DNA from: Bradyrhizobium diazoefficiens
GTDB taxonomy: Bacteria > Pseudomonadota > Alphaproteobacteria > Rhizobiales > Xanthobacteraceae
Length of the DNA stretch: 64,000 bases
NCBI RefSeq assembly: GCF_016616425.1
Contig: NZ_CP067101.1
Span: 4,526,001-4,590,000, forward strand
Direction of reading: 5' to 3'
The notes beneath the pieces are model-generated. The model was not told the origin of the DNA and searched no databases. It saw only the letters and a program-made list of their open reading frames with translations. This document shows positions 26,536 through 34,640 of this stretch, piece by piece (the first letter of the stretch is position 1; each line of letters starts with the position of its first letter). The translations under genes and the position numbers were made by a program.

Positions 26536-27633
26536 TCAGTCCACCCTGGGCACGATGATGGTGTCCTCGGGGTGAAGAGTGACGGTGAGGCTGCCGCCGA
26601 GCGGCGGAATGCGGCTGTAGGCCTGGTGATAGCTCGGCTGGCGCAGGCTGAGCGCAATGCCGCCATCGAGCGCCAGGAAGATGCGCAGGCTCTCGCCCTG
26701 GTAGACGATGTCGGTGACGGTGCCGGTCATCCGGTTGCAGGCGGCATCCTGCGCGCCGTCGTCGATCAGGAGCTTTTCGCTGTGCACGGCAAGCATCAGG
26801 GCGTCGCCTGAGGGAATCGCGCGGGTGCTGCGCAAAAGCGCATTGCCGAGCGCGACGCTGGCCGCATCGACGCGGCGCACCGGCAGCATCGTCGCTTCCC
26901 CAATGAAGCTGGCGACGAAGGAATCGGCGGGGTGATCGTGCAGGCGCTCGGGCCTGTCGATCTGGATCAACCGACCGTCTTTCATCACCGCGACGCGGTC
27001 GCTCATCGTCAAAGCTTCGCGCTGATCATGAGTGACGTAGATGATGGTGGCGCCGATGCGCCGGTGCAGCGTGCGCAGCTCGATCTGCATGGATTCGCGG
27101 AGCTGCTTGTCGAGCGCGGAGAGCGGCTCGTCCATCAGGATCAGACGCGGCTCGAAGATCATGGCACGTGCCAGCGCCACGCGCTGACGCTGGCCGCCGG
27201 AGAGCTGGGAAATGCCGCGCTCTTCGTAGCCGGCGAGGCCCACCATGCCAAGCGCCGCCCGCACCTTGTCGGGCCAGCTCGCTTTCGGCAGGCGGCGGGC
27301 GCGCAGGGGAAAGGCGACGTTCTCGCCGACGCTCATATGGGGGAACAGCGCGTAATTCTGGAACACGACGCCGAGGTCGCGCTTGTGCGGCGGCATGTAG
27401 GTGACGTCGCGGCCGCCGAACAGGATCGTGCCTGACGACGGCAGGACGAACCCGCCGAGAATTCCGAGCAGCGTGGTCTTGCCGGAACCGGAGGGACCGA
27501 GCAGCGAGACGAACTCGCCGGCGCGGACATTGAGGGAAACATCGTCCAGGGCGCGAACGGGGCCATAGGCCTTGCTCGCGGATCTGATCTCGACGCTTTC
27601 CGCTCGTTTGTCCAACGATCGACCTCGCCTCAT
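26536..27633 (-). CDS. ABC transporter ATP-binding protein, PotA-type
   Basis: A 365-aa ATPase. Walker A LLGPSGSGKTTLL (about residues 40-52), signature ISQLSGGQRQRVALARA, Walker B RLILMDEPLSALDK and switch His in VTHDQREAL. The C-terminal TOBE regulatory domain spans about 255-365. It is the first gene of the minus-strand operon. I chose the ATG at 27633; upstream in-frame GTGs lack family similarity. Confidence 0.91.
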   Translation of the reverse strand: MRRGRSLDKRAESVEIRSASKAYGPVRALDDVSLNVRAGEFVSLLGPSGSGKTTLLGILGGFVLPSSGTILFGGRDVTYMPPHKRDLGVVFQNYALFPHMSVGENVAFPLRARRLPKASWPDKVRAALGMVGLAGYEERGISQLSGGQRQRVALARAMIFEPRLILMDEPLSALDKQLRESMQIELRTLHRRIGATIIYVTHDQREALTMSDRVAVMKDGRLIQIDRPERLHDHPADSFVASFIGEATMLPVRRVDAASVALGNALLRSTRAIPSGDALMLAVHSEKLLIDDGAQDAACNRMTGTVTDIVYQGESLRIFLALDGGIALSLRQPSYHQAYSRIPPLGGSLTVTLHPEDTIIVPRVD

Positions 27634-27742
27634 CCCTGCAACGGCGCGCCTCACTGCGCGCCATAAGCCTGCTTTATAGACAGAGAATTCGAGCACTCAC
27701 GAGCGAGGCGTGCGGTGCACCATTTCCTCGCTCGAAAGCCCT

Positions 27743-27798
27743 GTCATTGGGCTGTGATGTCAATGACACCAGACTTGGCAAAACTCGGCAATTGCCAA
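27743..27798. promoter_or_regulatory. Candidate LysR-type binding sites in divergent promoter region
   Basis: Two inverted repeats lie between the uptake operon and its divergent LysR gene. GTCATTG (27743-27749) pairs with CAATGAC (27761-27767) at 11-base spacing, matching the T-N11-A layout. TTGGCAA (27775-27781) pairs with TTGCCAA (27792-27798). Their position, 30-85 bases before the LysR start, suits autoregulation and control of the operon. Confidence 0.5.
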
Positions 27799-27826
27799 AT
27801 TCTCACCGCGCTCATAACATGACGTT

Positions 27827-28765
27827 ATGCCCGAGCTGCGCCGGATGCTGCCCTCCAGTAACGCCCTGTTCGTCTTCGACGCGGCGGCGCGCAATGGCAG
27901 CTTCACCGCGGCAGCCGCCGAACTGAACGTCACGCAGCCGGCCGTGAGCCGGATGCTCGGACAGTTCGAAGAGCATCTCGGCGTTCGTCTGTTCGACCGC
28001 ACAGCGGGCCGTGCCGTGCTCACTGAGGAAGGCGAGTTCTTGTATCGCCGCGTGCTCGAAGGCTTTCGCAGCATCGAGACGGGCCTGGTCGAGATCGAGC
28101 GGCGCCGCAAGGGCACCGAGACGGTGACGCTGTCTGTCTCCTCGGCCTTCACCACGCATTGGTTGATGCCGCGCATCGACAAGCTGCAGAAGCAGTTTCC
28201 GCAGGTCGATCTGCGCTTCCAGCTCATCTCCGGCGCGTTGCGCGGGCCGGTGGAGAACGTCGACCTCGGCATGCGCTTTCGCGATCGCGACGAGCCGTCG
28301 TCTGGCGGCACGCTGGTGATGAAGGAAGTCATGCTGCCGATGTGCAGCCCTGGCTATCTCGGCGACACCGATCCCACCGAAGGCAACACCATCATCCGCC
28401 TCGCCGAAACGCCGGGCGACTGGGCCGCGGATTACGCATCGCTTCTCACCGGGCGCCGCGGCGCGGCCAAGGGGCTGAGCTTCACGGACTACGCCGTCGT
28501 GATGCAGGCGGCGCTGCTCGGCCAAGGCATTGCGCTCGGCTGGCTGACGGTCGCCTCGCACTGGCTTTTGACCGGCGCGCTGGTGCCGGCCTCCGACACG
28601 CTCACCACCACACGGCGGATCTGCGAATTCCTGCCGCCGCGCAACCGCCCAATGCGACCGATCGCTGCCGATATCCGCGACTGGATCATCGCGCAGATGC
28701 GCGCCGAGATGGCCGCGATCGATCGGCTGTATCCGCGACTTGGATTGATGGGCGCGTGCTACTGA
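27827..28765 (+). CDS. LysR-family regulator (GcvA-like)
   Basis: A 312-aa transcription factor. The winged HTH is at residues about 10-65 (FDAAARNGSFTAAAAELNVT, QPAVSRMLGQFEEHLGVRLF). The effector-binding domain follows from about 95 (VTLSVSSAFTTHWLMPRI), the pattern of the GcvA subgroup. It is divergent from the PotABCD-type operon with a shared 190-base promoter region, and is its likely regulator. Confidence 0.9.
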   Translation: MPELRRMLPSSNALFVFDAAARNGSFTAAAAELNVTQPAVSRMLGQFEEHLGVRLFDRTAGRAVLTEEGEFLYRRVLEGFRSIETGLVEIERRRKGTETVTLSVSSAFTTHWLMPRIDKLQKQFPQVDLRFQLISGALRGPVENVDLGMRFRDRDEPSSGGTLVMKEVMLPMCSPGYLGDTDPTEGNTIIRLAETPGDWAADYASLLTGRRGAAKGLSFTDYAVVMQAALLGQGIALGWLTVASHWLLTGALVPASDTLTTTRRICEFLPPRNRPMRPIAADIRDWIIAQMRAEMAAIDRLYPRLGLMGACY

Positions 28766-28966
28766 GCTCTCTTGGCGAGGCTTGGCGTCCTGTCCGTTGG
28801 CGACCCATCGCTTGAAAACATCGGCCATCACCCAATCGCGACAGCGCTTGAACACCGCTTCCAGCTGCCGAACGTCGGCGGCTAAATATCTTTCAAGAAA
28901 GACGCCAGCGCTGCCATCCGATCGGGCGATCTGACGGAGCAATGCACATGGCGATCTCGAAATGGA

Positions 28967-28989
28967 GGGCGGGCCGCCGCGGCCCGCCC
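28967..28989 (-). terminator. Terminator-like hairpin after the DUF2282 gene
   Basis: Perfect 10-base GC arms, GGGCGGGCCG (28967-28976) and CGGCCCGCCC (28980-28989), with a three-base loop, lie nine bases past the stop of the minus-strand DUF2282 gene. A modestly T-containing tail follows on that strand. The LysR gene ends convergently on the other side. Confidence 0.7.
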
Positions 28990-28997
28990 GGTTGTCG

Positions 28998-29342
28998 TCA
29001 GGCCTTCGGGGTGAGGCTTCCGGCGCCCTTCGGCGTGTTCATGGTCGTGCAGGTGCCCTTGGGCTCGAGCTTGAACGCGTTGCCCTGATAATCGACGGTG
29101 CTGGTGCCGGCGCAGGTGGTGCCGGCTCCGGCATAGCAGTCATTCTGGCCCTTCAGGGCGACGCCGTAGCACTTCTCCATCTTGCCGCTCTTCAGCGCCT
29201 TCATGGTTTCGGCCCGTTTCTCCTTCATCATCTTTTCCATGCCGCCTTTATGCATCTGCGCGGTGGCGGACGTGGCGGCGAGCGATCCGACGGCGACGGC
29301 GAACGCGCCGGCAACCATTGCGTTGAGCGTGCGATTGGACAT
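28998..29342 (-). CDS. DUF2282 (BufA1/bufferin-type) periplasmic Cys-rich peptide precursor
   Basis: A 114-aa exported protein. The signal peptide covers about residues 1-29 ([13 protein letters not shown]). The core carries exactly four cysteines in the family order: [31 protein letters not shown]. This is DUF2282, recently described as bufferin precursor BufA1, copper-binding peptides modified by a DUF692 enzyme (BufB). No DUF692, DUF2063 or DoxX gene is in the window, so it stands alone here. A strong GGAGG site precedes the ATG, and sigma-F-like promoter motifs lie upstream. Confidence 0.85.
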   Translation of the reverse strand: MSNRTLNAMVAGAFAVAVGSLAATSATAQMHKGGMEKMMKEKRAETMKALKSGKMEKCYGVALKGQNDCYAGAGTTCAGTSTVDYQGNAFKLEPKGTCTTMNTPKGAGSLTPKA

Positions 29343-29423
29343 TCGTTTCCTCCGGGTTTGGGGCGACGTTGCGAAGTGCATGGCCGCTGGTCCGACGGGC
29401 TGCATTTCCCGCCCGTACCGATG

Positions 29424-29450
29424 TTCGCTCCGTGACTGGCAAAGGTTACA
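29424..29450 (-). promoter_or_regulatory. Sigma-F-like ECF promoter motif upstream of the DUF2282 gene
   Basis: On the minus strand TGTAACC (29444-29450) and CGAA (29424-29427) are separated by exactly 16 bases, about 80 bases before the DUF2282 start. As I recall it, TGTAACC/CGAA is the motif reported for the Caulobacter sigma-F heavy-metal regulon, which also includes a DUF2282 operon. Confidence 0.6.
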
Positions 29451-29531
29451 TGGCTCGTGCGCCGCTCGCTCGATGCGTGATCCGGACGTGGCGCGACATG
29501 TTCGACATGTCATGCAGGAGTTGCCGATCAG

Positions 29532-29556
29532 TTCGCTGCATCTTCTGAAAGGTTAC
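29532..29556 (-). promoter_or_regulatory. Second, degenerate copy of the ECF-like motif
   Basis: On the minus strand GTAACC (29551-29556) and CGAA (29532-29535) are 15 bases apart. Both minus-strand copies share GTAACCTTT and AGCGAAC, so this may be a duplicated promoter. It is one base short of the better copy. Confidence 0.35.
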
Positions 29557-29636
29557 GGGCCGCCGCGCAGGCAGGATGGCGTCCGTCAAGGCCTCCGGCC
29601 CCGAGGACCGGACCGGCGATTTCTCTGCGAGAGGAC

Positions 29637-29662
29637 GTAACTTCGGGGCGGATCGCAGCGAA
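29637..29662 (+). promoter_or_regulatory. ECF-like motif upstream of the secreted protein at 29706
   Basis: On the plus strand GTAACT (29637-29642) and CGAA (29659-29662) are 16 bases apart, 43 bases before the ATG at 29706. It differs from the minus-strand motif only in the last -35 base. It suggests both divergent genes answer to the same sigma factor. Confidence 0.4.
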
Positions 29663-29705
29663 CTGGAGGCTGTGTCTCCTCCACCTCGAAAGGCAACGAT
29701 CCCAC

Positions 29706-30368
29706 ATGAAGAAATCGCTCGAACGATGTCTGTTGCTCTCGGCCGCAGCGACCGGACTGCTCATCGCTTCCGTCGGAAGCAGCTTCGCTGCCTCGCCTTT
29801 GAAACTGGATTTCGTCACTCACGCCGCCTTCTTCTCGGCGGAAACCAAGCAGCCGAAGACGCTCGACCCTCAGGTCTTCGTCGAGGATGCCTCCGCATCG
29901 GAGGCAACCGGTCCGCAGGGTATCAAGCACGTCGCCGGAGTGCGGCCAGCGTACATCGACCAGGATGCCAGGACTTCGAAGCTATTCAACGCCGAGCACA
30001 AGCCGCTGGGCTTCGATCTCCAGTCGTGGCTCTCCGCTATCGGCACCGCCACAATCGCGGAGAAGGACGGCAAGGTGACGCTCGATGCGACATTCAAGAA
30101 CCTGCAGCCGAACGCGAGTTATAGCCTGTTCGAGAACCATTTCGATACGAAGCCGATCACGTTCACACCGATCGACGGCGCCGGGAAGACGAACAGCTTC
30201 ACCGCGAAAGCCGACGGCACCGCCAGCGTCACCGTGACTCTGCCGAGCATGCCGACTCACGACAATGCCGTTCTGCTCATCTACAACAGCGGCGGCCAAC
30301 CCCATGGGACGGAGCGCGGCCGAATCGGAGTGGACGCCCATCACCAGATCATCGCGCGGCCTGAATGA
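29706..30368 (+). CDS. Secreted protein of unknown function (220 aa)
   Basis: The signal peptide covers about residues 1-30 (LLIASVGSSFAAS). The mature part is predicted beta-rich (TIAEKDGKVTLDATFKNLQP, TASVTVTLPSMP, NAVLLIYNSGG), suggesting an immunoglobulin-like sandwich, and ends with a His-containing DAHHQIIARPE. There are no cysteines. I do not recognise the family. It is divergent from the DUF2282 gene with a shared promoter type. Confidence 0.65.
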   Translation: MKKSLERCLLLSAAATGLLIASVGSSFAASPLKLDFVTHAAFFSAETKQPKTLDPQVFVEDASASEATGPQGIKHVAGVRPAYIDQDARTSKLFNAEHKPLGFDLQSWLSAIGTATIAEKDGKVTLDATFKNLQPNASYSLFENHFDTKPITFTPIDGAGKTNSFTAKADGTASVTVTLPSMPTHDNAVLLIYNSGGQPHGTERGRIGVDAHHQIIARPE

Positions 30369-30463
30369 CTCTGAAGCGCTTTTGCCCGGCGCTACCGGCC
30401 GGCGGGCCTGTCTGTCCTGAAGGAGGCGCGGCGTCCGCGCTGCCCGACAGTCTCGCCGTTTCG

Positions 30464-31486
30464 TCAGGCATCCAGGACCGTCGGCAGTTGGAACGCCGCG
30501 AAGAGCTTCTGGGCGAGTGGCTGCATGAACATCGTCATCGTGCCAATCCCATCTTCGTCCAACGCCAGAAGCTGGATCGAGTGTGGGTTCCAGCGGCTTT
30601 CTGCGCCCAGGGAATAGAGAGCGAACGCTGGCTGCAGGTTTGCGCCGACCGGCACGAGACGGAAGCCGCGATATGCCGGCCAAACGGCCCCGAAGAATTC
30701 CGTGATGGAGCGGCGGCCCTGATACCACTCTCGCCAGGGCGGCATGGAATAGACCGCGCCCTCCTTCAGAAGCGCGACAAAGCGTTCGAGGTCGGCGCTC
30801 TCCCAGGCCCGCACATAGCGCTCCAGCAGGCTCCGCTGATCCTCATTGGCCATTGGGACCGGTCGAGCATCGTGATCAAGTGCGGCCAGCTTGGCCCGCG
30901 CACGCTGCAAGGCGCTGTTCACCGATGGGACCGAGGCGTCGAGCACGGCAGCGACCTCGATCGCGGACCAGCCAAGGACATCGGCCAGCAGCAGCGCGGC
31001 TCGCTGGCGCGGCGGCAGCTGTTGGATCGCCGCGACGAAGGCGAGGCGGACGGGCTCGCGCAGTTCGTAGCGGGCGTCCGGCCCGGCAGCCGGATCCGGC
31101 AAGTTCTCCAGTTCGGCGCCGGGATAGGGCTCGACCCACGGCGCTTCTACATCCGGTCGCCCCCGCGGCCGCTCGGTAGACGGGGCACCGAGTTGGTCAG
31201 GCATCAACCGGCCGCGCCTGGAACGGCTCGCCACCATGCTGAGGGCTACATTCGTTGCGATCGCGTAGAGCCAGTTCTTGATTGAGGCACGCGCCTCGAA
31301 GTCGTCGAAGCCCCGCCAGGCGCGCAGCATGGTTTCCTGGACCGCATCCTCGGCCTCATGCAGCGAGCCGAGCATGCGGTAGCAGTGCAGCTTGAGGGCG
31401 CGGCGGTGCGCTTCGGCCACCCGTGTGAACTCGGCCCGGCTGGGCGGAGCCGCCGTTGCGGAATTGGAGAGCGTCTCGTCTCTCAT
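30464..31486 (-). CDS. ECF sigma factor with C-terminal SnoaL domain
   Basis: A 340-aa sigma-70 family protein. Region 2 is YRMLGSLHEAEDAVQETMLR (residues about 37-56), with NWLYAIATN following. Region 4 is about 170-200 (LGWSAIEVAAVLDASVPSVN). The last 125 residues form a SnoaL/NTF2-like domain (LLERYVRAWESADLERFVAL), the layout of the SigG/SigJ-like ECF groups that lack a separate anti-sigma factor and are thought to be tuned by this domain. It follows an SDR gene after 36 bases and is probably co-transcribed. Confidence 0.9.
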   Translation of the reverse strand: MRDETLSNSATAAPPSRAEFTRVAEAHRRALKLHCYRMLGSLHEAEDAVQETMLRAWRGFDDFEARASIKNWLYAIATNVALSMVASRSRRGRLMPDQLGAPSTERPRGRPDVEAPWVEPYPGAELENLPDPAAGPDARYELREPVRLAFVAAIQQLPPRQRAALLLADVLGWSAIEVAAVLDASVPSVNSALQRARAKLAALDHDARPVPMANEDQRSLLERYVRAWESADLERFVALLKEGAVYSMPPWREWYQGRRSITEFFGAVWPAYRGFRLVPVGANLQPAFALYSLGAESRWNPHSIQLLALDEDGIGTMTMFMQPLAQKLFAAFQLPTVLDA

Positions 31487-31522
31487 GGCAACCCTCTTGA
31501 ACCGCGCTGTCCAGGTCTTTGC

Positions 31523-32284
31523 TCAGCTCGCCGCAGCGACACCGTCGGCGGAGATGGTGAAGATAGAGCCCGCTTCCGTCGGCGGCTTCACCGCCACTTC
31601 GAGGACCGTCCGGGCCACATCGGAAGCTGACTGCCGCGGGCCCATGTTCTCAAGGAACCTGTCCGGCGGGATGCCGAGGTATCGGGCGTAGCCGTTCACC
31701 GCGGCATGGCCAAGATCCGTCTCAGGCATAATGCGGGAGGGAACCAGCGCCGTGAAGCGGATGCCGAGCTCGCGGCGATCGGATTCGGCCTGGCAGTATT
31801 TCGCGATGAACATCTGCATGCGCTTGGCCCCGGCGTAGCCTCCGGAGATCGGCGATCCGCCAAGGCCGGCTCCGCTGGCGATGATCACCACGACCGAGCC
31901 CGGCGCCAGCGGCGTCCGCAGCGCCTCGCGGCAGAACAGGAAGGTCATCCTGGCATCGACCTCCCAGTTGACCGTGAACTCGGCCCAGCTGAGCTCTGGT
32001 ATCGGCCGGACCGGGGGCGTGGCGCCGCCGCAGATCACCAGGAGATCGGGCTTTGCTTTGTGGAACACAGTCGCCGGTGCGGCTTCCGCGGCGGCGTCCA
32101 GCGCCAGCGTGTCGACCCCATGCATGGTTTTCGCGAGTTCGGCCAGCCCGCTCTCCTTCCTGGCCACCGCCAAGACGTGCGCACCCTGGGCCGATGCGCG
32201 CTCGACAATCTCCCGGCCGACGCCGCGGCTGGCGCCCAGGACGACTACGCGCTTGCCCTGCAGCGCTCCACTCTCCGATGACAT
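31523..32284 (-). CDS. Short-chain dehydrogenase/reductase
   Basis: A 253-aa SDR. Cofactor loop VLGASRGVGREIVE (residues 14-27), VICGG in place of NNAG (about 83), Ser region VVVIIASGAGLGG and GYAGAK in place of YxxxK near residue 150, with Tyr and Lys kept. A GGAG site precedes the ATG. The SDR-sigma pairing is common for SigG-type factors, where the enzyme is often a target of the sigma factor. The substrate is unknown. Confidence 0.85.
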   Translation of the reverse strand: MSSESGALQGKRVVVLGASRGVGREIVERASAQGAHVLAVARKESGLAELAKTMHGVDTLALDAAAEAAPATVFHKAKPDLLVICGGATPPVRPIPELSWAEFTVNWEVDARMTFLFCREALRTPLAPGSVVVIIASGAGLGGSPISGGYAGAKRMQMFIAKYCQAESDRRELGIRFTALVPSRIMPETDLGHAAVNGYARYLGIPPDRFLENMGPRQSASDVARTVLEVAVKPPTEAGSIFTISADGVAAAS

Positions 32285-32630
32285 GGTTCAGATCTCCTCA
32301 GATTTCGTTGCCGTCATGGAGACCGCTGGCGACGGAAAACTCATCGGTCTGGCGACGAATTTTTGGTTATCCGCCTGGCCGAATCCACAGGCGCCCGCGC
32401 CTGGTGCAGACAGACGTCGACGGTGGATTTTATTCGCGGTCAAGTCCGCATACCCCGAGCCCCACGCGGCTTTCGCATTGACCACGAATAGGCCGCCCCG
32501 CCGTCAAGATGTCGATTCTGACAGCCAGGTCAGATCCGCTTCTCCAGCGTCGCTCTTGCCTGAGCATCAAACGGCAATTTCGGAGAGCTCTGCGGACTAG
32601 TCCTATTGTGGAGACGCGCGTCCAAGCTCA
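32285..32630. other. Intergenic region, nothing recognised
   Basis: About 345 bases upstream of the SDR gene and downstream of the DUF6632-like gene. It must hold the SDR-sigma promoter, but I see no clear motif, no gene and no stable repeat. Confidence 0.4.
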
Positions 32631-33077
32631 TCACGGAGGGATCGACGAGCCATTTCGGGCAGGCCGCAACATGAAAATACCCACGGCAAGGATCGTGATA
32701 AACGGAATGTCAGTGAGCCACTTCGACCAATACAGGCTGAGATCGGTCAGGGATTGTGCTGCCATGAGAAGGCCGTGGGCGAGATTTGCCCAAATGGTGA
32801 AGTCGAGGAACGAGGCGTATGCTCGGGGATCTTCGGCCGCTCGAAATAAAAATACAGCCCAGGTGAGATAGATAACGAAAAGCATGGGCGGAACGTAACA
32901 TGGCTGGCCCCCGCATATGACCCCGTTCCAGATTGCCCAGTTCATCGGACCGCCCTCGCCGAGCTGCGGAATCTGGAAGATGATGCCCAGGCACAGCGGC
33001 ACGAAAATTACGAATGACAAGACTCCGTAAGTCCGCAAGAACACTCGCAGAATTGCTATCTTCGTCTGTTCGTCCAT
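32631..33077 (-). CDS. Four-helix membrane protein (DUF6632/BphX-like)
   Basis: A 148-aa protein with four hydrophobic helices: YGVLSFVIFVPLCLGIIF, MLFVIYLTWAVFLF, FTIWANLAHGLLMAAQSL and FITILAVGIFML. The fold plan fits small BphX/DUF6632-type proteins of unknown role. An AGAGG site precedes the ATG at 33077. It is last in a run of same-strand genes from TetR (36704) to here, but 140 bases separate it from the hydrolase. Confidence 0.65.
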   Translation of the reverse strand: MDEQTKIAILRVFLRTYGVLSFVIFVPLCLGIIFQIPQLGEGGPMNWAIWNGVICGGQPCYVPPMLFVIYLTWAVFLFRAAEDPRAYASFLDFTIWANLAHGLLMAAQSLTDLSLYWSKWLTDIPFITILAVGIFMLRPARNGSSIPP

Positions 33078-33216
33078 AGGAACCTCTGTCCCGCTTGCAT
33101 CAAGCACCCTCTCCGGGCGTCAGCGTTAAGACAGTTCTTCCGTCGGAAATTCATCGGTCCGGTGCATTGATCTTTGGGAGATATTGTTTTTCGGGAATGC
33201 TCGGCAGTCCCCACCG

Positions 33217-34125
33217 TCAGCGGTGTGGCCCCAGAAAATCGATCAATCCCGCCGCCAAAGCCTCGGGTCTTTCTTCCGCGATCCAGTGCCCCGCACCGGC
33301 GACTGAAAGGATTTTGGCCTCGCTGCTGACTTCCTCCATCATGCCGCGCACCAGCGGAGCGGTCGGGCTGGTCGCGCCAACCGCCACGAGCACGGGAATT
33401 CTGAGCTTTCCCTTGGCCGCGATCAGATCGCGATTGTCTTTCGAGTCCTGGTCGAACGACCGATAGAGCTCGAACGCAGCGCGCATGGCACCCGGCGCGG
33501 CATAGGCAGCCAGATAGGCCTGAAGGTCGGCTTCCGTGATCGCTTCCGGATTCGACATGCGAAAGCTGAAGAACCATTGCAAATAATGCCTTTCGCGCCC
33601 GGCGACCAACAGTTCAGGAAGATCCCGGACGTTGTGGAACGAAAACTGCCAATTGCGTGGGCTGGCGCGCAGTTGATCGAAAATCGCCGTTCCCGGCAGC
33701 GGTGCATCGACTGCGATCAGGTGCGTGACGTCCTCGTGATAAGCTTGCGCAAACGCATAAGCCACCATGAGACCGATATCATGTCCAACCATTGCAACCG
33801 GAGACGAGAGTTTCAGATGCTCGTACAGCAGCCGGTAGATATCCGATGCCATCGTGCGCTTATCATAGCCGGAAGGCGGTCTGGACGAGTTGCCGGCGCC
33901 GCGATAGTCGGGCGCGATGACGCGAAACCCGTCGTCGACCAGCCGCGGTATGACGTGGCGCCAGGCGCGCCAGGTCTGCGGGAAGCCATGCAGCAGGACA
34001 ACGATCCGGGCACCGCTGCCGGCGGCGACATAATGGATGTTGACGCCGGGTTCGATCTCCGCGCTCGCGTGCTGCAGCGACGTGCCGGCCTCTCCAGCGA
34101 CGGCGGACGTGACGAGTTGCTCCAC
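33217..34125 (-). CDS. Alpha/beta hydrolase (epoxide hydrolase/haloacetate [16 protein letters not shown])
   Basis: A 302-aa alpha/beta hydrolase. Oxyanion region LLHGFPQTWRAWRH (about residues 42-56), nucleophile Asp in MVGHDIGLMVAYAF (about 117) and His in GAGHWIAEERPEAL (about 280). An Asp nucleophile with the HGFP motif marks the epoxide hydrolase/fluoroacetate dehalogenase group. It starts with GTG preceded by AGGAG. It lies 35 bases from the SnoaL gene, so it is co-transcribed. Confidence 0.87.
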   Translation of the reverse strand: MEQLVTSAVAGEAGTSLQHASAEIEPGVNIHYVAAGSGARIVVLLHGFPQTWRAWRHVIPRLVDDGFRVIAPDYRGAGNSSRPPSGYDKRTMASDIYRLLYEHLKLSSPVAMVGHDIGLMVAYAFAQAYHEDVTHLIAVDAPLPGTAIFDQLRASPRNWQFSFHNVRDLPELLVAGRERHYLQWFFSFRMSNPEAITEADLQAYLAAYAAPGAMRAAFELYRSFDQDSKDNRDLIAAKGKLRIPVLVAVGATSPTAPLVRGMMEEVSSEAKILSVAGAGHWIAEERPEALAAGLIDFLGPHR

Positions 34126-34160
34126 CTGATTCTCCTGTCAAATCTTTTGGCGTGAACGGC

Positions 34161-34595
34161 CTAGAACATGCCATTGGGGTGAACCGCGGTCTCGCCGAGC
34201 GGCTGGCGCACGTCCCAATGCTCGACGATCTTGCCGTTCTCGAGCCGGAAGATGTCCACGATCGCCAATCCCAAATCGCCCGGCTGGCGCCTGGCGTGAA
34301 CATGAAGAATAACGAAGTCTCCATCGGCAAAGACGCGCTTGATGTCGCTGCACAGTTCAGGAAATTGCTGCTTGAGCTCATGGAGGAACGAGCGGAAACC
34401 GTCGATGCCGTCGCTGATCATCGGATTATGCTGGATGTAGCGCGGTCCGAAGTGGACGGCGGCAGCGGCGAAATCCGACTGCCTCAACGCGGCATCATAG
34501 AATGCCAGCACGGTTCGTTTGTTGGCTTCCCGAATGTCCTCCCCGTTTGGGGCGGCTTGCACCGCGGTGCCGCCGAATGTTCGCCGATCCGTCAT
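34161..34595 (-). CDS. SnoaL-like polyketide cyclase/NTF2-fold protein
   Basis: A 144-aa protein of the SnoaL-like ester cyclase group: NKRTVLAFYDAALRQSDFAA, HFGPRYIQHNPMISDGIDGF, VHARRQPGDLGLAIVDIFRL. Such proteins are NTF2-fold domains, often annotated as nuclear transport factor 2 family, with mixed enzymatic or binding roles. An AGGAG site precedes the ATG. It lies between the hydrolase and MFS genes. Confidence 0.85.
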   Translation of the reverse strand: MTDRRTFGGTAVQAAPNGEDIREANKRTVLAFYDAALRQSDFAAAAVHFGPRYIQHNPMISDGIDGFRSFLHELKQQFPELCSDIKRVFADGDFVILHVHARRQPGDLGLAIVDIFRLENGKIVEHWDVRQPLGETAVHPNGMF

Positions 34596-34640
34596 TTCAT
34601 CGCTCCTGGACTATGGTGAGAAGAGTTTGGCTGCAGGGCA

